Assembly (NCBI RefSeq): GCF_035943815.1
Contig: NZ_DASZBU010000012.1
Span: forward strand, 124,001-188,000
Length of the DNA stretch: 64,000 nt
Direction: 5' to 3'
DNA from: Frateuria_A sp035943815
GTDB lineage: Bacteria > Pseudomonadota > Gammaproteobacteria > Xanthomonadales > Rhodanobacteraceae
The notes under the pieces are model-generated. The model was given only the letters and a program-made list of their open reading frames with translations, was not told where the DNA came from and made no database searches. The position numbers and the translations under genes were made by a program. The stretch's first letter is position 1. The number at the start of each line of letters is the position of its first letter. Positions 7,860 to 15,299 of this stretch are shown piece by piece.

Positions 7860-9233
7860 TCACTGGCCCCCGGCACCGGCGGCGACGGTGATGTTCTGCC
7901 GCGTCAGCGCGCGCCCGAGTGCATCGCTGGCCACCAGCCGGTATCGGCCCGGCCGCAGATACAGTTCACTGGCTTCCAGGCCAGCGGTGGGCCGCAGACC
8001 GGCATCGCCGCGCACGTAGCTCGGTCGCGGGTCGAGGGCGAGGCGGTCGGCAGGGATCGCATCGCCGCCTTCACCGGCATAGCGCGCCTCGACCAGGCAC
8101 GGATACGTGCCGTGGCAGACCTCGTCGCCGTGCACGACGTAGCGCTTGCGCAGACCGCCCAGGTCCAGCCAGGTCGGCCTCCCGCGCTGCACGACCTGCG
8201 GCGGGAAGAACACGCTTACGTCGTAACCGGCGCGCAGGGTCCAGGGTGTGCCGTCGTCGCGCATGAACACCAGCGGTCGGGTGGGCGAAAGCGCGTGCAT
8301 GACGGCGGCGTACCACGGATGGTCGTGCGCCGGGTCCGGATGCGGGACCAGCACGACCTGATCGACCGTGAGCGGGTCGATGCCGCTGAGTTCATGGAAG
8401 TACTCGGCCATCGAGCGCCCGCCCAGGTAGACGCCGCTCTCCTGGATGTGCCCGTAGCCGGCGTCGAGCACCAGCCGCGCCCCCGGATTGCGCTGGAAGA
8501 CGCGCTCGTAGAGGTTGTGCGCCTGCCGGCTTTCGCGCGCGTCGCCGCCGACCTCCTGCTGCGCTTCGTAGGCGACCACGCGATAGCCGAGCTTCAGCGC
8601 GGTGCGCACCATCTCCGCGCAGATCGGTTCCTCGGTGTAGAAGCCGGTGCCTTCCACCGGGTAGCCGCGCGTGGCCAGCTTGTCGTCGCTGGCGTAGAGG
8701 GTTTCGGCGGCGAAAGTATCGAAGCCTTCGGCGCGCAGCCTGGCCAGCAGCTGGACAGTGAGGGTGCGGGTGAGCGGCAGGTGGTGCGCCTCGTTGAAGA
8801 ACACCGCCTGGCGGCCGCGCGCCAGTTCCGCGATCGCGTCGATGGCCGGGCGCGGCCGCGCCGGCTCATCCAGTGGCGAGGGATTGTCGCCCGGTTGCAG
8901 CAGCTCCTGGATCGAGAAGTTGGCCGCCGCGTTCGGGTAGTCGCCGATGAAGGTCTCGTACCAGCTCAGGTACTGGCCGATGATCACGTGAAAGGCCGGG
9001 TTGGCGTCGCCGACCGATGCCGCCGCGACCATGGTTTCGTAGCGCCCGAGCATGTCCTTGTGGGTGTTGGCCTGGCGCATGATCCCGTCGGCCTTGTCGG
9101 CGGCCCGCAGCTGCATGGCCTGCCACTGGGCGGGCGTGGGCGACGGCGGCGCCTGCTTGGGCATGGCGCCGGCGGCACAGCCGGACAGCAGGCAGGCGGC
9201 GAGGCAGACGACGGGTGTCCAGGGACCAGGCAT
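7860..9233 (-). CDS. Lipoprotein with ChaN/EreA-like fold, function unknown
   Basis: Start chosen at the ATG (9231-9233) that gives a clean lipoprotein signal with lipobox LLSGC; the upstream in-frame codons lack signal character. The 457-residue protein has a middle section (about residues 135-330) with an E-H-H pattern (FFNEAHH, then FAAETLY, VVAYEAQ, LDAGYGHIQE) reminiscent of the ChaN/erythromycin-esterase/TraB-like hydrolase superfamily. The C-terminal 120 residues look like a beta-rich appendage. It would be anchored in the outer membrane or periplasm. It is a single gene convergent with mdh. The superfamily assignment comes from motif layout only; no substrate can be named. Confidence 0.55.
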   Translation of the reverse strand: MPGPWTPVVCLAACLLSGCAAGAMPKQAPPSPTPAQWQAMQLRAADKADGIMRQANTHKDMLGRYETMVAAASVGDANPAFHVIIGQYLSWYETFIGDYPNAAANFSIQELLQPGDNPSPLDEPARPRPAIDAIAELARGRQAVFFNEAHHLPLTRTLTVQLLARLRAEGFDTFAAETLYASDDKLATRGYPVEGTGFYTEEPICAEMVRTALKLGYRVVAYEAQQEVGGDARESRQAHNLYERVFQRNPGARLVLDAGYGHIQESGVYLGGRSMAEYFHELSGIDPLTVDQVVLVPHPDPAHDHPWYAAVMHALSPTRPLVFMRDDGTPWTLRAGYDVSVFFPPQVVQRGRPTWLDLGGLRKRYVVHGDEVCHGTYPCLVEARYAGEGGDAIPADRLALDPRPSYVRGDAGLRPTAGLEASELYLRPGRYRLVASDALGRALTRQNITVAAGAGGQ

Positions 9234-9326
9234 CGCGGATGCTCCAGTGCGGCACGAGCCGGAGTCTGCGCCGATCCGGTGCGGGTGCAACCGTGCTGGA
9301 CGTCACCCGCCGTCAGGCCTGCCGCA

Positions 9327-9911
9327 TCAGGGGGCGAGCGGACGCACCCGGAACGCCAGGCTGATCCGTGGACCCATCGGCGCGCGCTGCTTGGGGATGC
9401 CGTGGTCGTAGTGGAACTGGCTCGAGTAATCCATCAGCAGCAGGCTGCCCGCTTCCAGGTCCAGGTGCAGCACGCGCCGGGGAGGGCGCTTGGCGCGGAT
9501 CACCATCTCGCGCGTGGCGCCCAGCGAGAGCAGCGCGATCGACTGGCCCTGCACCAGGTCTTCCAGCTTGTCGTTGTGCGGCGCCACGCTGTCGCGCTCG
9601 TCGCGGTAGAGGTTCAGGCCCACGCTGGTGAAGGGCGCGTCCACCGCGCCGCGCACGGCCACGAGCGCTTCGCGCAACGGCGCGGGCAGGGCAGGATCGT
9701 CGAGGTCGAAGTGCGCGCGCAGCCGCGGCACGTCCACCTCGCGCTCGTACATCAGGCGGCGCCCGCCGCGCCAGGCGATGGATTCGAACAGTTGCTCGAA
9801 CCAAGCCTGCGCGGTGGCGGCGGACACCAGCTCCGGGGTGTAGACGACCTTGCCGCTCGCGTCGTCGAACAACACCCGCGGGCCCGGGCCGAACAGTGAG
9901 AACTGCGCCAT
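9327..9911 (-). CDS. AlkB-like 2-oxoglutarate/Fe(II) dioxygenase
   Basis: A 194-residue protein of the AlkB family, which oxidatively demethylates alkylated bases. The iron facial triad is visible: His112 and Asp114 in the HND motif, and a C-terminal His in the HYDHGIPK stretch, followed by the 2-oxoglutarate-binding Arg residues in RISLAFRVR. NLYRDERDSVAPHND is the standard nucleotide-recognition lid region. It sits 7 bp after the CDF transporter gene and is the last gene of a leftward operon that begins with an Fpg/Nei-type glycosylase, supporting a DNA-repair role. Whether it acts on DNA, RNA or tRNA is not decided by the sequence. Confidence 0.85.
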   Translation of the reverse strand: MAQFSLFGPGPRVLFDDASGKVVYTPELVSAATAQAWFEQLFESIAWRGGRRLMYEREVDVPRLRAHFDLDDPALPAPLREALVAVRGAVDAPFTSVGLNLYRDERDSVAPHNDKLEDLVQGQSIALLSLGATREMVIRAKRPPRRVLHLDLEAGSLLLMDYSSQFHYDHGIPKQRAPMGPRISLAFRVRPLAP

Positions 9912-9918
9912 GGCGGCC

Positions 9919-10878
9919 TCAGTCCGGCTCCAGGTTGGCGCGCTCGATCGCGCGGCGCCGGGCGCGCCAGGTCTCGGTGGTCTGCGGCTTGATGAACAGC
10001 GAGGTGACCTCGGCGTGCCGCGACTTGATCGCCTGTTCGATGCGGTTGATGCACTCCTCGATCTGCGGCGTGGTCAAACCGTCCTCGAATTCGGCGCTGA
10101 GCGCGGCCACCACCGTATGCGGCCCCATCTGCACGGTGAGCACGCCGTTGACGTGGCCCACGCCCGGATCGGCGGCGGCGATCTCCAGCAGCGAATCGCG
10201 CAACTTCGGATGCGCCGGCTCGCCGATGAGCAGGCCCTTGCTCTCGCGCGCGAGCAGGCCCGCGGCCACCGCCAGCACCACGGCGATGCCGATCGAGGCG
10301 GCGCCGTCGAGCCGGGGCATGTCCAGCGCCTGGGCACAGGCCACGCCGGCAAACGCGATCAGCAGGCCGATCAGCGCGGCCGAATCCTCCAGCAGCACGG
10401 TGAAGGTGCTCGGGTCCTTGCTCTTGCGGAAGGCCTCGAAGTAGCCCATCGCGCCCTTCACCGAGCGGAACTCGCGCACCGCGAGATACCAGGAGCCGCC
10501 TTCGAACATCATCGACACGCCCAGCACGAGGTAGTTGATCAGCGGGTCGCTCATCGGCTCGGGTCGGTGCAGGTGGCCCACGCCTTCGAACAGCGACACG
10601 CCCGCGCCCAGCGCGAACACCAGCAGGGCCACGATGAAGCTCCAGAAATACAGCTCGCGACCATGGCCGAACGGATGGATCGCATCCGGCGGTTTGGACG
10701 CGCGATGCATGCCGTAGAGCAGCAGCAGCTCGTTGGCCGTGTCCACCAGCGAATGCACGCCTTCGCTGAGCATCGCCGAGCTGCCGGAAAAGTCGGCCGC
10801 GACGAACTTGGCCACGGCGATCGCCAGGTTGCCGGCCAGCGCGGCATAGACGACCCGGCGCGGGTTCGACGAGGCCAC
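9919..10878 (-). CDS. Cation diffusion facilitator (CDF) family transporter
   Basis: A 319-residue membrane protein with about six transmembrane segments in the first 210 residues and a cytoplasmic C-terminal domain. CDF hallmarks: SEGVHSLVDTANELLLLYG (metal-site region in TM2, with the H..D pair), HPFGHGRELYFWSF, and LLEDSAALIGLLIAF (second half-site in TM5). Such proteins exchange protons for divalent metals, usually zinc or iron, out of the cytoplasm. It lies between the glycosylase gene (stop 3 bp upstream of its ATG) and the AlkB-like gene, so it is almost certainly co-transcribed with two repair genes, both metal-dependent enzymes. Confidence 0.88.
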   Translation of the reverse strand: MASSNPRRVVYAALAGNLAIAVAKFVAADFSGSSAMLSEGVHSLVDTANELLLLYGMHRASKPPDAIHPFGHGRELYFWSFIVALLVFALGAGVSLFEGVGHLHRPEPMSDPLINYLVLGVSMMFEGGSWYLAVREFRSVKGAMGYFEAFRKSKDPSTFTVLLEDSAALIGLLIAFAGVACAQALDMPRLDGAASIGIAVVLAVAAGLLARESKGLLIGEPAHPKLRDSLLEIAAADPGVGHVNGVLTVQMGPHTVVAALSAEFEDGLTTPQIEECINRIEQAIKSRHAEVTSLFIKPQTTETWRARRRAIERANLEPD

Positions 10879-10881
10879 GGC

Positions 10882-11619
10882 TCAGGCTTCCACGTAGCGC
10901 CGCTGGCACAGCTCGCAGAAGAAGCTGCGCCGGTTCGTGCGGCCCAGGTAGGCGCGGTGGAACTTCACGTGGTCGCGCGGGCAGATGCTCCGGTTGTGCG
11001 CCAGCCAGTGCTTGCGCAGCACGAAGGCGCGCTTCCATTGGAGGAACTCGAAGCTGTACTGGCGCGCCTGTTGCACCAGCTCGCCGAGCTTGCGCGCCGG
11101 CAGCGCACCGATGGTGGAAAGCGGATGCGTGCGGATGCGGAACAACACCTCGTTCTTGATGATGTTGCCCACGCCCGCGAACACGGTCTGGTCCAGCAGC
11201 GCGTCGCAGGCCAGCGTGTCGGGCATGGCGCGCAGGCGCTTGCGGGCGAGCGCCGGATCCCAGGCGTCGGACATCACGTCGGTGCGCCAGTCGTAGAGCT
11301 CGTCCAGGTCGCCTTCCAGCAGGCGCACCGAGCAGGTGTAGAAGTTGAGCTCGCCCTCGTCGAAGACCAGGCGAAGGCGTGGCGGGGCATCCTTGCGCTC
11401 GTCGATGCGGTAGCTGCCGAACATCAGCAGATGGATGCGGACGGTGACGTCGGGCAGCTCGATCAGGAACTGCTTGCCGAAGCTGCGGAAGGCGGCCACC
11501 TGCTGGCCGGCGAGCCGATCCATGTCGATCTTCGCGTTCCCTTCCGCGCGGCGAATCGTGCGGCCGGTGAAGGGCGCCGCCTCCGTGCGCAGGATGACGA
11601 TCGAAGGGCCTTCGGGCAT
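10882..11619 (-). CDS. Fpg/Nei-family DNA glycosylase (endonuclease VIII-like)
   Basis: Start chosen at the ATG of MPEGP because the catalytic Pro2/Glu3 must be N-terminal after Met removal; 245 residues. Conserved Lys in FGKQFL (the beta-hairpin Lys), the H2TH segment with GVGNIIKNEVLFRIRTHPLS, and a C-terminal zinc-finger-like element RRSFFCELCQRRY fit a bifunctional glycosylase/AP lyase for oxidised bases. The first half of the zinc finger reads CPRDH rather than CxxC, so the metal site may be Cys/His mixed or altered. It heads the leftward operon with the CDF transporter and AlkB-like genes. The pyrimidine (Nei) versus purine (Fpg) preference is unresolved; MPEGP favours Nei-like. Confidence 0.85.
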   Translation of the reverse strand: MPEGPSIVILRTEAAPFTGRTIRRAEGNAKIDMDRLAGQQVAAFRSFGKQFLIELPDVTVRIHLLMFGSYRIDERKDAPPRLRLVFDEGELNFYTCSVRLLEGDLDELYDWRTDVMSDAWDPALARKRLRAMPDTLACDALLDQTVFAGVGNIIKNEVLFRIRTHPLSTIGALPARKLGELVQQARQYSFEFLQWKRAFVLRKHWLAHNRSICPRDHVKFHRAYLGRTNRRSFFCELCQRRYVEA

Positions 11620-11756
11620 GGGTCGTCCGTCGTGGCTGACTGGCCGCATTCTGGGCGGGGCCCGGGCATGGGCAGGTGAACGAGGCCAACTAGCGCCGTG
11701 ACGCCGGTCTTTCCCGTTCCACGCGGAGAAGGCTTCCGCAGGATGAAAGGGGTCGC

Positions 11757-12479
11757 TTACGCCTCGGCTTCCAACATCCGCTTCAGCAAAAGCGCGTTCC
11801 CCGTCGCATGCCCCAGCGTGGTGTTGTCGAAGATGCACCACCCCTCCGGTGCTCGCCGCAGCCTCTCGGCCACCCGTTCGAGCACCTGCGGCGCATACGC
11901 GTCGTAGTACATCCGCGGCGAGCCGTGCAGCCTCAGGTAGACCCGGCTGCGATCGCCGCCGGGCAGCGCGGCACGCGGCACGCGCGCAGGGTCGGCGGCC
12001 ACGCGCGCGACGTGCAGCTGGCGCAACGCACGATCGACGCCCGCGCGGAACCAGGACGGATGTCGCGGCTCGCACGCCAGAGCGCCCGTGTAGCGACGGC
12101 GCAGTTGCTCGAAGAAGGGCAGCGCCACCGACGAGTCGAAGGCCAGGCTGGGAGGCAGCTGCAGCAGCAGCCAGCCGAGCTTGCCGCGCAGTTCACCTAC
12201 CTGTTCGAGGAACGCGGCGACCGCCTCGTCGCAGTCGCGCAGCCGGCACTCGTGGCTGATCGCCTTGGGCATCTTGGCGGCGAAACGGAAATGCGCCGGT
12301 ACGCTGTCCGCCCAGCGGCGCCAGGTCGCCGGGCGATGCGGCCGGTAGAAGCTGGAGTTGATCTCCACGCAGTCGAACACCTGCGCGTAGCGCTCCAGCG
12401 AGCTGCCATCGGGTGGGAAAGCGCTGGCATGCGCCTTGGGAACCGACCAGCCGGCGCTGCCGACGTGGATCCCGTCCAT
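11757..12479 (-). CDS. DUF72 family protein (YecE-like)
   Basis: 240 residues from the ATG at 12477-12479; the open frame continues upstream but without protein-like sequence. DUF72 proteins are TIM-barrel-like, of unknown biochemical function. Family landmarks seen: VGSAGWSVPK at the N-terminus, EINSSFYRPHRPATWRRWADSVP, FAAKMPKAISHECRL, LGWLLLQLPPSLAF, EPRHPSWF, YLRLHGSPRMYYDAY, and the C-terminal IFDNTTLGHATGNAL. The set is complete, so the gene looks intact. It lies alone between the glycosylase operon and a methyltransferase-like gene on the same strand. No function beyond family membership is claimed. Confidence 0.85.
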   Translation of the reverse strand: MDGIHVGSAGWSVPKAHASAFPPDGSSLERYAQVFDCVEINSSFYRPHRPATWRRWADSVPAHFRFAAKMPKAISHECRLRDCDEAVAAFLEQVGELRGKLGWLLLQLPPSLAFDSSVALPFFEQLRRRYTGALACEPRHPSWFRAGVDRALRQLHVARVAADPARVPRAALPGGDRSRVYLRLHGSPRMYYDAYAPQVLERVAERLRRAPEGWCIFDNTTLGHATGNALLLKRMLEAEA

Positions 12480-12537
12480 CGCCTTCCTACGCTCGGGATG
12501 GACGGGTTTGCCCAACGTCACCGATTCCCGGGCCGTG

Positions 12538-13320
12538 TCACTTGGCCGGCTTGCGGAAGCGGTACATGAACTGATCGGTGTGGCCACGGATCGACTTGTC
12601 GAACACCTTGATGGTGTGCGGATCGGCCGGATTGCGCAGCGCGCTGCTCTGGCCGTCGAACACGAAGCCCGCCGATTCGACCTGCTGCTTGACGATGGCC
12701 GGGTCGATGCGGTGCAGCGTGTCGGTGTCGCTCATGCCCGAGCCGGACGGCGCCACGTGGTCGATCACCACGAACACGCCGCCGGGCTTGAGCGCCCTGA
12801 AGACCTGCTTGTCCAGCGCCACCGGGTCGACGTGGCCCATGAACTTGTCCGGGTAGTCGTGGTAGTTCTGCGAGGTGAACACCACGTCGACCGATTCGGG
12901 CGCACTGAGCTGCGCGGCCGGCTGAGTGAGCACGCTGACGTTGGCGTAGTGCGGCTGCTTGGCGAGCTTGCGCAGGTTGGCCACGTCCGACGCGGACTCG
13001 GCGGCGTACTCGTTGGGCCACAGCGCGTAGACGTGGCCATGGGGACCGACCACCCCGCTGAACACGCGGGTGAAGTAGCCGCTGCCGGGAATCAGCTCGA
13101 GCACCTTGTCGCCTGGCTTGACCTGGGCGAAGGCCATCACCTGCGCGATCTTGCGTCGGGCGTCGTCGGTACGGTCGGCCTGACGCGCCGGATCGTCGAT
13201 GGCCGCGGTGAGATAGGGCGGCTGCGCCTGGTGCCCGACGTTGCGGGCGGAAGGCGCGGCGTGGGCGAAGGCGGTGGGCAGAGCGAGGGCTATCGTCGCG
13301 GCGAGGACGAGTGTGCGCAT
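12538..13320 (-). CDS. Exported class I SAM-dependent methyltransferase-fold protein
   Basis: 260 residues with a clear signal peptide (about 1-21, ending AHA-A). The mature part has a class I methyltransferase fold: motif I LELIPGSGYFTRVF, motif II-like VYALWPNEYA, motif IV VVFTSQNYHDYPD, and post-motifs around ALKPGGVFVVIDHVAPSG. Proteins of this type with export signals are seen in related genomes, but a SAM-using enzyme in the periplasm is unexpected because SAM is cytoplasmic. The motif I sequence GSG lacks one glycine of the classical GxGxG. Activity and location are therefore uncertain. It stands alone, with an intergenic gap on both sides. Confidence 0.7.
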   Translation of the reverse strand: MRTLVLAATIALALPTAFAHAAPSARNVGHQAQPPYLTAAIDDPARQADRTDDARRKIAQVMAFAQVKPGDKVLELIPGSGYFTRVFSGVVGPHGHVYALWPNEYAAESASDVANLRKLAKQPHYANVSVLTQPAAQLSAPESVDVVFTSQNYHDYPDKFMGHVDPVALDKQVFRALKPGGVFVVIDHVAPSGSGMSDTDTLHRIDPAIVKQQVESAGFVFDGQSSALRNPADPHTIKVFDKSIRGHTDQFMYRFRKPAK

Positions 13321-13510
13321 GTCAGGCTCCTACGGGGTGGGGCTGCGATTGTGCGCCCCCGCGGCACCGCGGAGGGCGTGACCTTCGGCAGGTATGCCAT
13401 ATGCCAATCACGCGAACGAGCCCGGCACGGGCCAGGCTCGGATCGTTCCACCTGCCGTGGCCATCCCTGGCCGGCCCGCATCCGTGCCTTCTGTTGGTGC
13501 CGCAGGCGCG

Positions 13511-13795
13511 TCAGTGCGCGCCGCCCGAGGAGTTGGGCCGGGTCGAGGTCGGGGCCGGCATCGCCGCCGTCGAGGAGGGCGGCGGCATGGTGGCCGGCGG
13601 CGTCATGGCGGTCGAGCCGCTGGGCGGCGTCGTGGCCGGCGTGGTCGCCGGGGTGGTGCTCGGCGTGGTGGCTGGCGCAGTCGCCGGGGTCGCGGCACCG
13701 GTCTGGCCAGTCTCGTCGTTGGCGTGGCGGTTGCACGCGGTCAGTGCGAACGAGGAAGCCAGCAGCAGGCTCCAGCACAACAGGCGGATCTTCAT
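13511..13795 (-). CDS. Small Thr/Pro-rich lipoprotein
   Basis: 94 residues with a lipoprotein signal (lipobox LTAC, Cys at about 21). The mature part is low-complexity, dominated by repeats of A-T-T-P, T-P-A and P-S type, and has no recognisable domain. It is probably a flexible surface or periplasmic lipoprotein. The repeats could vary in number between strains. A GAGAC ribosome-site region precedes the ATG. The next genes upstream (CBS-domain and glycine-rich proteins) read the same way and may form a loosely spaced stress-related group. Confidence 0.6.
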   Translation of the reverse strand: MKIRLLCWSLLLASSFALTACNRHANDETGQTGAATPATAPATTPSTTPATTPATTPPSGSTAMTPPATMPPPSSTAAMPAPTSTRPNSSGGAH

Positions 13796-13819
13796 GGCAG
13801 TCTCCTTCGGGGTAATGGG

Positions 13820-14239
13820 TCAGTGCGGCCGGGACACGCTGCGGGTGACGTCGTTCTGCAGCGAACGGGCGTCCGAACGCTCAAGGTCGGCCAGCGCGAC
13901 GATGCCGCACAGCGCACCCTTGCCGTCGACCACCGGGATGCGCCGCACCTGCTGGCGTTGCATCAGCCGGGCGCATTCCTCCACGGTGGCGTCTTCCTGG
14001 ATGGTGACCGGTGGCGCGGTCATGCAGTCCTGCACGCGCACTTCCAGCGGATTGCGGCCGGCCGCGAGCGTGCGCACGACGATGTCGCGGTCGGTGATCA
14101 CGCCGATCGGGTGCCGGTCCAGGTCGACCACCGGAAGCTCACCGACGTCCTCGTCGCGCATGGCCCGGGCCACTTCCTCCAGCAGCGAAGTGGCCAGGCA
14201 GAACTTGGGATTGCGGGTCATCAGGCGGTCGAGATCCAT
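13820..14239 (-). CDS. Two-CBS-domain protein
   Basis: 139 residues from the ATG at 14237-14239, consisting of a CBS (Bateman) pair: first motif around DVGELPVVDLDRHPIGVITDRDIVVR, second around VRRIPVVDGKGALCGIVALADL. Stand-alone CBS pairs bind adenine nucleotides and regulate partner proteins. An upstream continuation of the frame is not protein-like. No fused catalytic domain is present, so the partner is unknown. Related small CBS proteins in this group are often next to stress or hypoxia genes, but nothing here names a partner. Confidence 0.82.
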   Translation of the reverse strand: MDLDRLMTRNPKFCLATSLLEEVARAMRDEDVGELPVVDLDRHPIGVITDRDIVVRTLAAGRNPLEVRVQDCMTAPPVTIQEDATVEECARLMQRQQVRRIPVVDGKGALCGIVALADLERSDARSLQNDVTRSVSRPH

Positions 14240-14383
14240 GGGGCCTCCGGCGGCGGTCGGCGGGAACGCATGGGATGTTCCTCGCGCACGGTTGAACACG
14301 GTGTCGGTGGACCATGAAAGAGGCGTGCAAGGCTGGTGTGCGGGTTGCCTCATGCTCATCTGTGCGGGCCGCCGGCCGGGAAA

Positions 14384-14881
14384 TCAGGTCAGCACGGTGG
14401 GCTGGTCGAACGGCAGCGGCGTGGCGCCGGCGCGAACGAGCGCCGGCTCGGCGCGCGCGAGCAGTTCCTTGTCGGCATCGAGCACGACCAGGATGCGGCC
14501 GGCCTCGATCTCGTCCTCGAACTTGCGCCGCACCGGATCGGGCACCGAGGCGCCGACCATCGCGCTGGTCCAGCCGCCGGTGAGCGCGCCGGCGATGGCC
14601 AGTCCTGCCACGCCTGCCAGGGTGATGCCGACGGGCGGGATCGCCACCGCCACCAGCCCGGCCAGCAGCCCGGTGGCGCCGCCGCCGATCACGCCACGTA
14701 CGGCGGCGGGGTAGAAATCGCTGCCGGCTTCCTTGTGCTGCTCCGGCGCTGCTTCCAGTTCGATGTCCGAGCGGGCGATCAGCGAGATGTCCTGCTCGGG
14801 TACGCCGGCGGCTCGGGCGGCCTGCATGACCGCCCTGGCCGTCGGCAGGTCGGGGGTGCTCAACACGTGGCGGGTTTTCAT
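14384..14881 (-). CDS. Glycine-rich membrane-associated protein, function unknown
   Basis: 165 residues. The N-terminal about 50 residues look like a small soluble domain (MKTRHVLSTPDLPTARAVMQ, with an alternation of helix and strand typical of heat-shock-protein-like 'general stress' modules). The centre (about 60-105) is a glycine/alanine-rich hydrophobic stretch with GVIGGGATGLLAGLVAVAI and GLAIAGALTGGW, resembling a glycine-zipper double transmembrane hairpin. The C-terminus is again soluble, with ILVVLDADKELL. Such proteins are common in Xanthomonadales as uncharacterised stress proteins. No specific function is claimed. Confidence 0.65.
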   Translation of the reverse strand: MKTRHVLSTPDLPTARAVMQAARAAGVPEQDISLIARSDIELEAAPEQHKEAGSDFYPAAVRGVIGGGATGLLAGLVAVAIPPVGITLAGVAGLAIAGALTGGWTSAMVGASVPDPVRRKFEDEIEAGRILVVLDADKELLARAEPALVRAGATPLPFDQPTVLT

Positions 14882-14986
14882 GGCGCTCCTGGCGGTCGGC
14901 GGGCGCGGTGCCCGGCGCAATCGTTGTGGAGCGCGGGTTGGCGGAGCGTCGCCTGCGGGTGTCCATGGTGTGAGGGGCGCCGTACC

Positions 14987-15172
14987 ATGGCCGCCATGAA
15001 CGCGTTTCCCGATGACCCGCCGCCGGTGCCGCCCGCGGAACCGGATCCAGGCGATTGCTGCGGCGAGGGCTGCGTCAATTGCGTGCTCGACCGCTACGAC
15101 GCGGCGATGGAGCGTTACCGCGCGGCGTTGGCCGCATGGCGGGCGCGCCATCCCGGCGCACCGCGGGCTTGA
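14987..15172 (+). CDS. Small oxidoreductase-like domain protein (PF09791-type)
   Basis: 61 residues from ATG 14987 (a second in-frame ATG at 14996 is also possible). The C-terminal half CCGEGCVNCVLDRYDAAMERY matches the short oxidoreductase-like N-terminal domain found alone in many proteobacteria, with the characteristic CCGxGCxxCV cysteines that suggest metal or redox chemistry. The N-terminal 20 residues are Pro-rich. It is divergent from the glycine-rich gene at 14881. Function is unknown. Confidence 0.7.
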   Translation: MAAMNAFPDDPPPVPPAEPDPGDCCGEGCVNCVLDRYDAAMERYRAALAAWRARHPGAPRA

Positions 15173-15299
15173 TCCCGTGGATTCCAACGGCCGTTACATT
15201 TTTCGCCCGCGCGACCGATAAGCCATGGAGCCGCCCTCGCGGGCGGCGACGGCGGCCGCCGCAGCGACCGCCGCCGCATGGGGGCTGCAAGGGGGACGC

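Noticed and set aside
7824..9899. Long open frame of about 690 codons on the + strand
   Set aside because: It runs antisense to the lipoprotein and AlkB-like genes, with composition driven by high GC; no domain is visible.
9850..11679. Long open frame of about 600 codons on the + strand
   Set aside because: Antisense to the CDF transporter and glycosylase genes, which have clear motifs; shadow of GC-rich codon use.
15225..15299. Upstream ATG 15225 as start of the EAL protein
   Set aside because: ATG 15300 has a much better ribosome site (AAGGGGG) and the extra 25 residues are unstructured.
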